The notes: generated by a model not told the origin, from the sequence alone. Positions 30,305-43,119 are shown, numbered from the stretch's first letter. The stretch is DNA of 64,000 nucleotides from Boesenbergia rotunda (GCA_024364735.1 JAGFNQ010000954.1:783016-847015), one strand, 5' to 3'. Program-made: numbers and translations.

Positions 30305-30947
30305 AGGAGATGTCAATGTACTCCACGCGGTGCATCTCCAGCCGGGCGGACTCCTCAGCTTGGTATTCCTTCAGAGTCGCCAATTCCTCGAGTAGGCGGT
30401 CAATCTCCTCGTTGCAGGCGAAGAGCTCGACAATCCAGACAGCTAGCTAGTCTTCAGGAGCATGCCGACTCCCCTCCTTGACGACCAGCTCTGTGTCCTT
30501 GAGAGTCAGCACTGAATCCTTAGCAGCCAGCTCAATGTCCTTGTTGGTCAGCGCCGGTTGAACCTGATGGTGGGCGACGCCCAATTCTTTCAATTGGATA
30601 GATAAGGCCTTAGCCTCTGCTATTTTCATGTCCAAGTCTGACCGGGCATGAGCTTGGTGGCTCAAGGCCATTTTCTTCTAGCTGTCCAGATTATCTAGGT
30701 GGTTCAGAGCCTGGGTGACTGCCCGCTCGGCTGTGGCCGATCGGCGCTTCTCCTCCTCGAGTCGCTCGTTGGCCTCGGACAATTGGGTCTTCAACCCTAC
30801 CACCTCTGAGCGAAGGAGGCTCGTCCCCTCATCACCAAGGGGTAGAGTTATATGGCTCAGGATAGTCTCTATCTCCTGCACTCGCCATTCAACCTCCCTT
30901 CGCCCCCGAGTGTTAAATACCAGTGACTAGGCCACACCCTTGTAGGT
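30305..30947 (-). pseudogene. G1 antisense ORF, C-terminal coiled-coil part
   Basis: One minus-strand frame, with in-frame stops near 30678 and 30447, reads heptad-rich sequence: LLRSEVVGLKTQLSEANERL, then KIAEAKALSIQLKELG, then EIDRLLEELATLKEYQAEE. Such coiled coils follow the 'putative gypsy-type transposon' domain in plant antisense ORFs, which fits the N-terminal piece at 39852-40590. It converges tail-to-tail with gag. The protein's role is unknown. Confidence 0.6.
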
Positions 30948-30950
30948 CAC

Positions 30951-31370
30951 CCTTAACTAAAGAAAGAGAAGAAAAAGATTGAATAATGGAAAAGATCGAA
31001 AAAGGGGAAGGCTGAACCTAGAAGATTACATGAGTGGCTGTGGCACAACAAATCAAGTAATAGTTTTAATATGGTTAAAACTACCATCGACCTTGGCTGT
31101 GGCACAACAAATCGATGCTCCAAGCTTAAGGCTGACCCATTAATCAAGAAATAGTTTTAATATGGTTGGAGCTCATTCAACCGTTTAGTCAGGCTTGGAT
31201 GTGTCCAACAACCAAAACTAAGGATTGACCTCTGACTCCAACTATATTAATCATAAACTAATTCCATGGTTTGAACATGTTGAGGTTCAAGCCGGGCATG
31301 GATGTGTCCATCAACCCAAATGAGAAACAAAACTCCGGTTCTAACCATATTAATGGAAGGTGTTGGCCTT
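30951..31370. repeat. Unassigned sequence with internal repeats
   Basis: TAGTTTTAATATGGTT and GGCTGTGGCACAACAAATC each occur twice, and a GGATGTGTCCA motif recurs. There is no coding sequence. It may be a spacer or intron of the antisense ORF or another insertion. Confidence 0.4.
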
Positions 31371-32446
31371 AATATTTTGTAAGGGGTTTTGGGTCTCATC
31401 CTTTTCTTTTATGCACATTCATGACATATAATTATGTCATGTTCTAACGATTTCCTTAATAAAGTATGTATGTGACTTAATTTATCAAGTCACATTAATT
31501 GAATTAGGAACCGGATTTCCTAATTCTAATTTCATACTTTATTCAAAGAATTATTTTGGGAAACAATTTCCTGAATTATCATAATCAATTTCGGAAATAA
31601 TATTTTAAGACTTTAATTTCTCTAAATCAAATCTTATTAAATTAAGAGACAGATTCCCTTAATTCAACCACATATTATTTTAATGAAAATCTTATTTAAG
31701 GAAATATACTCTATAGGAAACAATTTTCCTAATTAATTTTGGAGACAATAATATGTAAGAGCATCACCACATAAATCAAATAAGAAAATTATCGTTTGAG
31801 AATCACCTCAAAAATTTTCAAGATTTGATCACATATTTTATTTATGGAAAATTAATATCAATAACTTAATTTGGACGGCTCCCCGAGGCTCAATCCAAAA
31901 TAAGAATTTGACAGTTTAAATTCAATTTAGGAAATTTAATTATAACAACTAACTTTAATTTGGACGGCTCCCCGAGGCTCAATCCAAAATAAAGAATTTT
32001 GTAAATAATTTAATTTCCAATTATGAATTTAAATGTCAATTAATATTCCCATAATTTGTCTAGACTTTCTTGAAAGAAAATGCCCAAAATTGCGAGCTTT
32101 CCATAAATAGAAAGTTTCCAAAAATAAAAGGTTTTCAGAATAATTGTAAGTTTCTGGTACAAAGAAAACTTACGTTTTTTCAAAATTGGAAAATTTCCAA
32201 AATAGGAAATTTCCAAAATTGGAAAGTTTCCAAAAATGGAAAGTTTTCACAATTATCATAAAATTTCAGAAACAGAGATATTTCAAAAGTTTGCGAAATT
32301 TCATGAGGATTTCCAAACTTTGAAATTCCTAAATCAAAAATTTACCATAATTAGAAAGTTTCCATAATTGGAAAAATTTCCAAAATTGGGATCATGACAA
32401 AGCTTTCCGCAAAAACAATTATATGATTATATCGAACACAAACCTA
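31371..32446 (-). mobile_element. Internal part of a minus-strand LTR element, non-coding
   Basis: It lies between a TGTTGGCC boundary and the primer site of the LTR at 32460-34570. There is no gag or pol. It contains a 36-base direct repeat (31866-31903 and 31954-31992, core TTTGGACGGCTCCCCGAGG) and the GGAAATTTCC-type repeats listed next. It is a truncated or non-autonomous element inserted in the G1 antisense ORF; no clear target duplication is seen. Confidence 0.55.
32066..32400. repeat. GGAAA(N)TTTCC palindrome cluster
   Basis: About ten copies of short self-complementary units such as GGAAATTTCCAAAAT and GAAAGTTTCCAAAAT, spaced 15-40 bases apart, just downstream of the primer site in element orientation. 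Confidence 0.7.
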
Positions 32447-32458
32447 GCTCTGATACCA
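32447..32458 (-). promoter_or_regulatory. Primer binding site of the 32460-34570 LTR element
   Basis: GCTCTGATACCA, one base from the LTR start TGTTGGGACC. Confidence 0.85.
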
Positions 32459-32459
32459 C

Positions 32460-34570
32460 TGTTGGGACCGGGTGCATGTTGACATGGATGCGGGTTCGTA
32501 ATTTTAAAATTAATTACGTGCAGCGGAAGGTTTAGCATAAATAATTTCTCAAATTATTTAATCACACATCTAAGCATGTAATTTTATCTTGTGTAGACAT
32601 GATCATATATTTAAAATTTTGCAGAAACATAAACTAATTTACGTATTACCTCGCGTAACTCGAAGGAAGGGACGAGATCCAACCGTAAGCGTCTCTTGGA
32701 AGCTCCACCTCTATTCGCGTCCACGCCGAGTATCTTCGGGATGACTTCGCAAAGCCACGAGTTTCGTGTTCTCGAGAACTATTAGATTCTCCGAGAACGT
32801 GACGAGAAAAACCAAGAGAGAAGTCGGAAGACTAACCACAAAAGGATGGCCGGCTGGTGCTCCTTCTTGGGGCTGGTTGGCGCACGGCAAGAAGGGGAGA
32901 AGAGAAGGAGAGAAAGAGAGGAAGAGAGCCTATGCCTTCATCTCTTCGATTATTTTCCAAGCCTTGCCTTAGGTCCTTTATATAGTGGCCTCTCAACCAT
33001 CAAGCCTCTCAAATATGGAATAACTTATTCCATCATGCCAAGTTTGATTTTATATCATGGTTAAAATCATATTTTAATTCATGATAAAAATCAATCAAGT
33101 CTCTTCTCTCCTACGGAATAAATTTCCTTATCACGGTAAATCAATCCATGATTGATTTTATAAAATAAACCAATCCATGGTTCATTTTAATTTCCATGAA
33201 AAATAAACCAAACCTTGGTTTATTATATAAAAATTTATATCATCCATAATTTTATAAAACAAACCACACTTGGTTTATTTTATAAATTGAACCAAAAACT
33301 TGGTTCTCTCCCTTTGTTGTGGCCAGCTAAGCAAAGAGGATGGAGGCCCACTTTGGCCGGCCCATCCAAGCCAAGCCCCAATGAATTAAACTTATTTAAT
33401 TCATCTATTAAGTCTTCAAAAGACTTAGCCATTTTACGCTTCCGATGCGTCTCTAAAAAATTCAGATTCGACTTATCATTTGGCTTAACCAAACTTAATC
33501 TCTCTTGATTGGAAAATCTAATTTTCAACTCGTTTTAAATCCCTCGAATTACTCGTAGTGCGTGTGACTAAATAGGCTTTCGATTTATGTTGACCGTCTA
33601 TAATTAATCAATTATAGAACGATCATGAGTGGCACCTAGTAGTACATCATGATCCCCAATTAATCGAAAGATCAACGGTTAACCTCAAAAACAATTCTGA
33701 AACCCTTCAGCAGCTATAATGAATCGTGCCCCATTCCCTTCACCATCTTATACCCACTTGATTCAGGACATGGTCTATGTGTGTCAGTCCCCACTAGGCT
33801 GACTACGTCACACCTAGCCCAAGTAACGTTTTCTCGTCCCACGGATTCTAATTACTCTCATGTATTTAAGAGATTCATACTCTGAACATGTCATGCTCTG
33901 GCCAGAGGCTTCGAGTAACAATCCGACGATAGGCCTCGGGTATACATCTCCTCGCAAGGAGTGGTGAATCCTTTGTAGGTTGTTCAAACATCTTCGGGCA
34001 CTTCGGCTTATACCCAATCATCCTGGGTCCACACCTCCTTGGAGATGCTTGCTTAAGATGTTAAAGTATAAGTCTCCATGACCAAGATGACTTGAACACC
34101 GCAAGTCAAAGGAACATCGCACTTAAGATGTAGTAAGAACTTCACTAACATATCTATATGTAGACTACCATATGAAGTTTTACAGCCAGTCACTCCAATG
34201 AACTAGTTCCCTTAACTAGCATTCATGTTTATCTCCGGACATCTCAATGTTACCAGCCAGTGAGAATCAGCTGATTAGAGAATAACCCATGCTAGTCTCA
34301 ACAGAATTGATAGTGTCCGTATTTATCAATTCATCGACTAGGGACAATTTCAATACTTCACAATTGCACATGTAGAGATAATCACTAGTTGTGAATTCAT
34401 CACAAATTCTCTCATGCTGTGAATTGTATTGCGGGCATTCAATAAATGAGTTTAAGATCTCAGTCAAATACACAAACATGTATACTCAAATAGTGAATAT
34501 TCATTTATTAAAATAAATAATTACAATCATAAGGCGATTGCCTTAGGACACTTTTCTCATATCACTAACA
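32460..34570 (-). repeat. 5' LTR of a minus-strand Copia-type element, 2.1 kb
   Basis: TGTTGGGACCGG to TCACTAACA, bounded by a primer site on the left and by G1 sequence on the right. It is long and AT-rich with no coding sequence. A second LTR is not in the window. Confidence 0.65.
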
Positions 34571-35079
34571 AATAGTCCCCTCCCAGTCAGCATGGTGCAA
34601 CAAGTTGGCCCGTCATAGTGAGCCAGGCTCGGTGGCACGGTGTCGTTTGTCATCACTCAGTCGGTTGGAACTTGAGGTGGTCAGGCCGCATGCCTCAGTT
34701 ACCAACTTGGTCGCCAAGGGAATAGGCTCGGCAGCCGGGTGACATCTCTTCCGGCGGCACAGTCAGACGGAGGGCACGACCGCCTCGAAGGATGCTATGT
34801 TGCCAGGGTCATCCAGGATCTCGCCGATTAGAGGTTCCGCTTAGACCTCGGGCGTTGTTATAGGGATTGAGGGGTCGTGGCTCTCCCCGATCGGAGAAGC
34901 TTCGCCTGTCGGAAATCCCTCGACAGTTGGAAGTACCTCCTCGCTAGACGTTGCTTCTTTGTCGAGGAGGGGGACGTTCCTTTTGGCCAACTCGACGACT
35001 ACCCAGGAATTCATCTCGGCATCTTTTAACCCCAAGCATTTCTTCCAAGGCTGTCTCCCACATCATCTGGGCTACTAAA
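34571..35079 (-). pseudogene. G1 antisense ORF, middle part
   Basis: Minus-strand sequence is GC-richer than its flanks and reads a short acidic frame (MGLKDAEMNSWVVVE, then EATSSEEVLPTVEG) ending at 34841. It is flanked by two insertions, so it joins 39852-40590 upstream and 30305-30947 downstream. CTAAA at 35075-35079 is the solo-LTR duplication. Confidence 0.5.
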
Positions 35080-35789
35080 TGTTGGTGCAAGTTGCATCAA
35101 TGATGTTCTCCTCTAAGTGTTTTAATGTTTGACAATATACTTAAGTCAGTGATACATTAAACTAGGAAAGGGGAGTTAAGTGAGGAGTAACAAAATGGAC
35201 CAAAGTCCTAGTAAATCTAGGCAATAAGTCCTGGTTCGGAGAATTGGGCACGAAGTCCTGATCAAGGATGGAGCACTAAGTCCTGGCAAAGGGCTGGGCA
35301 CAGAAGACCTTCTCGGAAGGTGGGCACTAAGTCCTGATCGAGGATTGGGTACTAAGTCCTGGCAAAGGGCTGGGCACCGAAGACCTGCTCGAAAGGTGGG
35401 CAGTAAGTCCTGGTCGAGGACTGGGCAAGAAGACCTGGCCGAGGGTTGGGCACCGAAGACCTGGTTCGAGGAATTGGGCAAGAAGACCTGACCGAGGGTT
35501 GGGCACCGAAGTCCTGGACTTAGGGTTTGGGCACGAAGTCTTGGTCCGAGGGACTGAGCAACTTAGTTGAGCGATGACTAAGGACAGAAGTAGAGATGGG
35601 TCGGGGTTCGGACGTCTCGAGGTCCGGGAGTATCGGAGGCTAAGCAAAAGTCCACCCGAAGGACTGGGTGGCAACCGTCTCCTGAATGGAGTAGGTGAAA
35701 GGCGCGTTCTCGGGGGTGGGAACTTGCGTTGGTTCGACCTAGGGTTTCATGGAAATCCGAAGTCAGAACCAAGTCCTTAAGGCTAATAA

Positions 35790-38700
35790 TGTCACGCCCC
35801 GAGACCCAGGAGCCGCTGATCCAATAGAAAATCGGACAGCACCTCCCCTGTCCGGCGAACAATTTACACATACACAGAACATACCAGACATCACCACGCA
35901 GTTTAATTATATATATATGGCCTCAGGCCTCAAAACTAAAACAGAAACTGACCATAACACAAAATAAATCATACCTGACTGTGGACCGGTCCGACTTACG
36001 ACGAAACAACCAATACACAAAAACCCCTTAGGGCACACGACATACTCCCAAGACATATACAAGTCCAATAAGTAAATATAAAAATAGACACTACTAAGTA
36101 CAAAACAAAACTATGTCATCGCGATGGGTAGGGACTGGCTGCTGGGCTCTTCTGGCGACTCCAAGTATCTCAACCTGAAATAAAAACATATATGGCAACG
36201 GGGTGAGTCCATAACTCAGCGAATACCCAGCAGATATGCATAGTATGTTATAATAACAATAAGCATCTACGTTAATACAGTCTCATATCAACAATATGGA
36301 AAAACTAGTACTGGAAATACTGAGGTAGATACATACCAGAATCCAGCTAACCTGAAAAGAAGACAATGAGTACCATGGAAATATCATTAGTCATATAATC
36401 TCAAATAACAAGTCTCCAGAATATGCATGTCAAACAAGTGCAAGAATCAAGTGCAGCAAACAATGCACGATGCAAAATATGCACATGGTGCAATGACATG
36501 TGTCACCCCTGACACCAGACAGATCAACGTACACCTGTCATAGGGACGTCTGAACGGGTAGGGCTATGACAACTGTACACCCTGCCATCACTGCTCCTGA
36601 GTGACCGGGTGGACAGGATGCTGGTGGAGACTCCGCTCCGACCCCAAGCAATGGGGGAGTCAAGCTCTCATCTCCTCGTGGCTCAGTACGAGAAGGGATC
36701 CCTGGCTGCTACCACGCCCGCGCTCACCCTCCAAATAGTGGTCGAACGGAGCAATACAGGGCAAATGCACACATCTACGGTATCCACTAACCCATGAGTG
36801 GCCGTGCGTGCATATCATGTACCGGAAAACGATTAGGCTCAACCACAAGGGAGTCGCTGATCGCCGGCATGCAACAGTGCAAGGATGGTGTATGATAGAT
36901 ACACATACATAATAACTCAGGGATAACTAACAAGTATCCAGGACAGTCATAATAACTCAGGGATAACTAACATGTATCCAGAACAGGCATAATAACTCAG
37001 GGATAACTAACATGTATCCAGAACATGCATAATAACTCAGGGATAACTAACATGTATCCAGAACAGGCATAATAACTCAGGGATAACTAACATGTATCCA
37101 GAACAGGCATAATAACTCAGGGATAGCGTATAATCTTACTGCTATCTATAACCAACCATGCATAGCAATATGACAATATCTAAAAGATAAGTCAAAGGGT
37201 ACCCGCCTCAAAATAGCAGTAGTCCGTATCAAATAAGAACCTCCCGTCCGATACCCCTCAATCAAAAGTCCAAATCAGTGCCCTGTATCAAGGACATTTT
37301 AAATAGCCATTACAAAGATAATAATTAGCTAACAAGTCTCTAATTAAATAATAACCTCTCAATTAAACCTGGGTTTAAACAAACCGTAAACCTGATCATC
37401 CCATCATTCATCTCAATCTTGATTACCACTTTAATCATCACCCTAACTCCTCCAGGTTAACTAAAATCAAACCATCATCAATTTGATCCAACACAAACCT
37501 TAAACAGATCCCAAAATAATACAAACTGAACACATTGATCCCAAGGAAACAAAACATCACTACAATACCAATTCGACACCAAATCGCAGTCCAACAATAA
37601 CATCACATCATTAAATAGACAACACACTGAAATAAACCAAGTCTTACCCCAAATACATCAATGATCTGATACAAAACTTAGATCTAACCAACACCCAGAT
37701 AGAGATTCATCCTTACCATTACCTTGATGGTTTGTCCCAGTAGGAGCAGGGAATTAGCTACACAACACCAAACTGCCATAATTCCTTTACCTTGTTATCT
37801 TGAACCACAAGAATTAATCAACAATATTCAACATCCAATTTCTAAATAACAACATCAAATCCGCTGATCTAAACCAAACCATCACCTAGCAATGTAACAG
37901 AGGTTTATCCATCAAAGTTTACATCGAACTGGTTTCCAACAGATATTAAGCACAACAGCTTCAAGATCAAAACCATAAGCACATGAAATTTCTATCAGCT
38001 CCTTTCACAGACTAATACCCAAGCATCAATACAAGAAGTAACTCATCGATCCCACATCACAGGCTTATCTATTGGAGGTCACGACAACAAAACAAACCAA
38101 GCATACAAGCTTTAAAACAGAATCGAACTCACCCAGAAATTTATCTCCTCATCTGTTCAGATCAGAATACTCCAATCCCAGGAACTCATTTCCCAACAAT
38201 CCCAAGCCAACTGCAGCCAAATCCAAGAAGGCACGATCCAAATACCTAGATCTCAAGAACAAACTTTGATCCGAGAAAATTCGAAGCTAGAATCCCTACC
38301 TGAGATCTCTGCCCCAATCGTGATGCCACCTCCATGGCCGTCGCATGATCATCAATCGAAGGGCAAGAGGAGAAGAGAGCGACGCATCTGCGGCTAGGGC
38401 ACAAGGGGAGGAGACGCGAAGGGGTAGGCGTGCTTGCGTCTAGGGCACGGGCAAGAGGCTGCGACGAAGGGAGAGAAGAGGAAAGGAGTCCGACGTGGTG
38501 GCGGCTAGGTCACGCGAAGGAAGGAAATAGCTGCGGCGGAGGCTTAGGGCTCGGGTGTGGCTGCGGTCGAGCGAAGAGTGAGGTTATAAGGTGAGGGCTT
38601 TTTACAAAGAGGCCCCTCAATTTTTAGAAATCTTAATTCTACCCTTAAAGTAAGAGTTTTAGCTATTTAACCCTCTAAATCCGTGTATTCCCCTTCAATA

Positions 38701-38882
38701 ATTTCTAGGGTTAAATTATTTACTCATTCGTACTTTAAGAGTTTACCCGTAAACCCTTGATAAGTTTTAAGTCTTTACAATAAAGCTCCTTGGCCCTTTC
38801 CGTAGGGCCGGAAACCCTAGACTCTATCCGAAAAATCCCGAAAAATTTTCTGGTCCGGATTTTCGAATTGCCGTATTTTACA
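35790..38882 (-). mobile_element. Solo LTR, Gypsy-type, 3.1 kb
   Basis: Ends TGTCACGCCCCGAG and TATTTTACA, with AATAA on both sides (35785-35789, 38883-38887). Length and ends fit long-LTR chromoviruses (Del/Tekay type), whose LTRs often end GGGGCGTGACA; on that basis the orientation is minus. It has no coding region. It contains the 40-bp tandem repeats below. Confidence 0.8.
36908..37127. repeat. 40-bp tandem repeat, five copies plus a part
   Basis: Units start at 36908, 36948, 36988, 37028, 37068 and 37108 with only a few changes; each begins CATAATAACTCAGGGATAAC. There are no spacers of differing sequence, so this is a minisatellite within the LTR. Confidence 0.95.
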
Positions 38883-39851
38883 AATAATGTATGTATATTT
38901 GCTTTGTGTTTGTGTATCTTGCAGGTACCAAGAACCGGAGACAAAGCAGGTGAGAGGCTAGAAAGCAGCCAATCCAGGCGCCCCTATTGATGGGGGCGCC
39001 CAGATCAAAGGCTAAAACCCAGTGTTGGGTTGAAAGCCTTGAAGTTAGGTGCCCAGTATGATGGGGGCACCCAAGCCAAAGAGGAAAATGGCAGTTTCGT
39101 GAAGTAAGCAGAATAGGCTTCCAATTAGGTGCCCGGGATGATACGGGCACCCAAGTTGAAAGCTATATTTATTGTTTCGAGTTTGAAACACAGATAAGCC
39201 TTCACTCAGGCGCCTAGGAGGTCCGGGCGCCCTGGTCAGAGGTTTTATCAGCCGCGGCGAGGTCGGAGCGGGGATAAGATTTGACCGAGTCTGTAGGGGC
39301 ACCCCCAACGTATCAGGCGCCCGTATGAAGCCTATATAAGGGGCCTCGACCCCTCTACTTCAGACAGAACTTCCAAGAGTGATTCTGAGCATTCTGACCG
39401 ATGACAATGCGCTAAAGACGAGGTTCTACGTCCGGGAGGCTCCAAGAGGAAGTGCGCGGCACTTCGGAGGTCCAGATCGGTAGACGCTTCGACATAAATT
39501 GTTTTGGTTCGATTTACATTCTGCAATTCAATTTACTTATCTTTTTGCTTGTAAATCAACTGTAAGACGGGTTTTCTCCGCCTCTGGAAATTTCGGAAAG
39601 GAGACCACTAGTGGACTCACGCCGAGTATATAGGCCTTGGACGTACTGACCCTGGGGGTCGGGAACCAAGTAAATAAATCCCGCGTGTCTGTCATCTTGC
39701 TTTTATTTTTCTGTATTTACTTTTCCGCTGTGCTACTAACGCTCTGAGTCTAGAAAATAGTTAGAAAGTTTTACGAAAATTTCCGCGACAATTTTCACGG
39801 TCGATATTCACCGCCCCCCCCCTCTATCGACGGCACCGGTCCTACACTAAA

Positions 39852-40590
39852 TAGGAAAAATCTTAAAGTCAACCCAAAAAGTGTCTTGATGAGAAGCAAA
39901 AACTTATCGAAGGAGGTAGGCAAGCTGGTCGGTGTTTGACTCAGACCGAAGATATAAAACATGGCCTCATTGAGCAGGCAGATGCCGTGAAAACAAAGAT
40001 CCCCGAGAATAGGCCAGCTCGCACTCGGGATCCAAGCAGTAATTCTTCCTAACCACCGGCTGGGCAGATAAATCCTCAATCCAGTCGATCGGCTAGCTGG
40101 GGGCAGGGGTGGTGTTGATGAAGAAGTAGTGGGTCATTCAACCCTTATTGGAGCTTGGAATCTTATTTAAATACTAGGATTCCGCCCGAGCTTGGATGAA
40201 GAAGTTCTCGGGCTCCTGGTTTTTCGAGTAGTAGAAGAAATGGAAGATTTTGGGTCGAAGAGGCACTCTATGGAGGGTGAAAAAAATAACGGTCCCGCAT
40301 AAGATGCAGATAACGTTGGGGGATAGCTGGGAGAGGGGAATCTGAATGTATCTACAAGTTTCGACGGTGAAGGAGTGAAGAGGAAACCTAAGTCCAGCTA
40401 GAAATTGGTCCCGGAAAATCGTGAAGAAGCCAAGATGCAAGAGATGGGGTCGGTTGTGGCTATAAGGGATGATTAGGCGATAGTCATAGGGCACATGATA
40501 CTCCACTCGAAGTGAGTAAAAGTCGTGGCTGCCCATGTTGGACACAGACGTCGTGTACCACAGGCCAGAGACGGCAACAGGAGCGACCAT
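39852..40590 (-). pseudogene. G1 antisense ORF, N-terminal 'gypsy-type transposon' domain
   Basis: The minus-strand ORF starts at 40590 (MVAPVAVSGLWY). Its core, LRFPLHSFTVETCRYIQIPL then LSQLSPNVICILCGTVIF and FHFFYYSKN, matches the pattern I know from the 'putative gypsy type transposon' domain family in plant retroelements. Past the stop at 40174 the frame continues (KNYCLDPECEL near 40050), with another break near 39980. It ends at the solo LTR. Function is unknown; in Tat-lineage elements such ORFs lie antisense between pol and the 3' LTR, as here. Confidence 0.65.
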
Positions 40591-41217
40591 GGAAGCAAGG
40601 ATAGAGGTCGGTCAGAGGGGGCGATGGAAAGGCCAGACATACGAACTCTGGAGATTAAGAAAAATGAGAAGGAGAGAGATGGGCCAGAGAACTAACCCAA
40701 GGGAAGACAAGATCGAAGCAACCGTCGGAGATTGTGAGTGGTCGGGAAGGAGAAGCTACTAGCTGCCGCGGAGTGCAAGACAGGAAGAAACAAAGAAGGT
40801 GAAAATAACCTAGGTGAACCGCCGGGAGCTATTTATAGGAGAGCCCCCTAGCAGGAGGATCACCCGATAACCTTGGGAGGAATGACGAGATTCAATATCC
40901 GCTATCCGTTTTAGCCAAGGGTGAAGTCCTTGGGAATCCGCGCCTGATGCCACGCGTGGGCTCTAGTGTGGCGACACCTCGTTGATGGGCATGAGCTGTA
41001 AGGGGGTGAGACGTGTCAAGGTAATTAATGAGGAATGGGATCGAAGCGACGGGGGTCATCATGAAGTAGTGGGCGCTACAAGGGTAGCGGTGAGGCGACT
41101 TTGTTAGGTTAGAAGGGGAGGTGCAAAAGGTCGGTAGCCCAAGTGGGATAGGCCACCCAGTCTAGTCAATCGGGTTAGCCACCTCCTTCGACTAGACTCG
41201 AAGGGAAAGCATGTGAT
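40591..41217 (+). other. G1 sequence before the 3' LTR
   Basis: There is no convincing ORF. In minus orientation it is upstream of the antisense ORF and could hold its promoter; a TATTTATAGG-like stretch lies near 40831. A purine-rich GAAGGGAAAGC (41200) and GGGGCGGA (41219) sit near the LTR start. Confidence 0.4.
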
Positions 41218-41516
41218 TGGGGCGGATGTTCGGCCCCTTTGACCGGTCCCTTCAGTGGGGATGTCCTAGCTGTAAAAGGCCGAATGAAGGGTCTGGCCAA
41301 CAGTCAAGAGAATCCCTGGCCGACCGATGGAAGGTCGGTTGAGCAGGTGAGCGTTCTGGTAGTCCGGCGGGTCCTGGTTGAATTTTCGCTGAGTAATCGG
41401 CTGCACCTTGGTCTGCCTAGGAGATTGCATTTACGGCATGACTGACAGTAGGCCCCACTCTGCAGGACTCTTGGAGAAGCGTTGGCTTCGAGGTCTGCGG
41501 GATGGCAGAGCTTGGG
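41218..41516 (+). repeat. G1 3' LTR, first part
   Basis: Starts TGGGGCGGATG; matches 28121-28415 and is cut by C1. Confidence 0.8.
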
Positions 41517-43052
41517 TGTTTTGGCGTTGGGATTCCTCCTTATATCCCCGGATTAAAATTCTATATATTAGAATTAATCCGGATAGGGAAAGTAAACTTC
41601 TCGAACGGCCTACTTCATCTTCATACTTTTTGATTGAGTGATCGCTTGAACAAACTTGTTGTTTAAGCAATCAAACTCCTTTATCTATTAGCAGCAGAAT
41701 AGAAGACGAAGTTTGGATCGCCGGTTCTTGTGTTTGTTTCAGGATCCAAGAGAAAAACAAAATACAATTAAACTAGAATGAAAACAAGATTATACCTCTT
41801 GATCTTTTATTGTATTCTTATCCTCCTTCTTGGACGTCGTGTGGGCGACGATCTTCCAAGAATTAAAGCCACCAAAACCCTCCTTCTTCTTCCTTCTTGC
41901 TTACGCCAACCCTCCCTTCTCCTTGATGTGTCACACGCCCAAAGGATGAAGGAAGAAGATCTTCCTTCTTCTTTTCTTGACTTTGCCGCATGCCTAAAGG
42001 AAGAAGAGGAGAGAAGAGAAGAAGAAGATGGCTAGCCTTTCTCCCTTCCTTGAACCCTAACCGCCCCTCCTTGTGTAGCTGACGCCATACGCCCAAGAGG
42101 AGAGAGAGAGAGAGAGAGGGAGAAAAAAAACCAAGTTAGGGTTGATTCATGATAGCTTAAGAGGCTATTTATAGGCTATAATAGGGACCATGAGGAGGAG
42201 TTGGTTATGGTCTCCTAACAGATCTTTAACCTGATCCGTTAATAATAACCCGCTCCACTAATGGGTTATTATTGAACTACCGCACCAACCTCATATTAAA
42301 ATATGGGCTCCACCTATTATGTGTACATCATCTCCCCGTGTTTAAGATATCGCATGTCCATTAATTAATTAAATTACTGACAATTTAATTAATTAACATA
42401 TAATTTCAAGAGTAGTACCACTCAACTTTATTATCATGTCGGACCAAGTCCACCTACAGGATTTACATGATAATCCTTATGAGCTCCTCAAAGGGGCATC
42501 ATCATCCTAAATAATTAGGACACGATTTCCTTCTATAATCAACAACACACCATATAAATAATATTATTCCCCAATATACCGGGGCTATTGATTTAACGAA
42601 TAAATCTCGTCCATTGGTAAATTAAAAAAATAAATATTAAGTATACATGCCCGTTATTATATCGGGATTAAGAGCATGTACATCCATAATAACTGAGGTC
42701 TTGTTCGATTATATAGTCTATATAAATCGAATAACCTCAAAACGGTCCTGCTCAATACACACAAAGTGCACTAGTGTAATTCTATAGCCAAGATAGACTA
42801 ATACTAAATTACAGTACAACCGTTCTAATGGTTTGTCCAAATCCATCTTGGTTGTGAGCCACTACTTATACTTTACAAGGAACTGATAACATGGTCTTTT
42901 GTGTGACACCACACACCATGTTATATATAATGTAAAGTAATGGACAATTACACACATATAACAAATATAAAATGCAAACACATGACCATTGTGATTCTTA
43001 TTACAAAATAGATGCTCATACAAAAGCTAAGCTTATAGCATACATCCAAACA
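41517..43052 (-). repeat. C1 3' LTR, 1.54 kb
   Basis: TGTTTTGGCG (two extra T compared with the other copy) to CATCCAAACA. ORFs around 41778-42096 are shadows. Confidence 0.85.
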
Positions 43053-43119
43053 ATCTCCTACTTATACTAAAAGACTATGTTGTCAATCAAACTGCCATAC
43101 ATCTGATTCTCATCCCTTC

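Larger units (their letters stand above)
35080..39846 (+). mobile_element. Solo LTR of the M2 family (plus), itself interrupted
   Basis: 35080-35789 plus 38888-39846 together match the reverse complement of the M2 LTR: start TGTTGGTGCAAG, minisatellite (35225-35560), GGCGCC array (38975-39320), TATA box CCTATATAAGGGG (39331), end CACCGGTCCTACA. The flanking CTAAA is perfect (35075-35079, 39847-39851). No internal region exists; the middle is another solo LTR. Confidence 0.9.

Noticed and set aside
36908..37127. CRISPR-like regular repeats
   Set aside because: The 40-bp units abut with no unique spacers and lie inside a plant LTR; this is a minisatellite.
41778..42096. ORFs on both strands with Lys/Glu-rich or Leu-rich repeats
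   Set aside because: They are LTR sequence of C1; equivalent ORFs occur at 48326-48637 in the other LTR.
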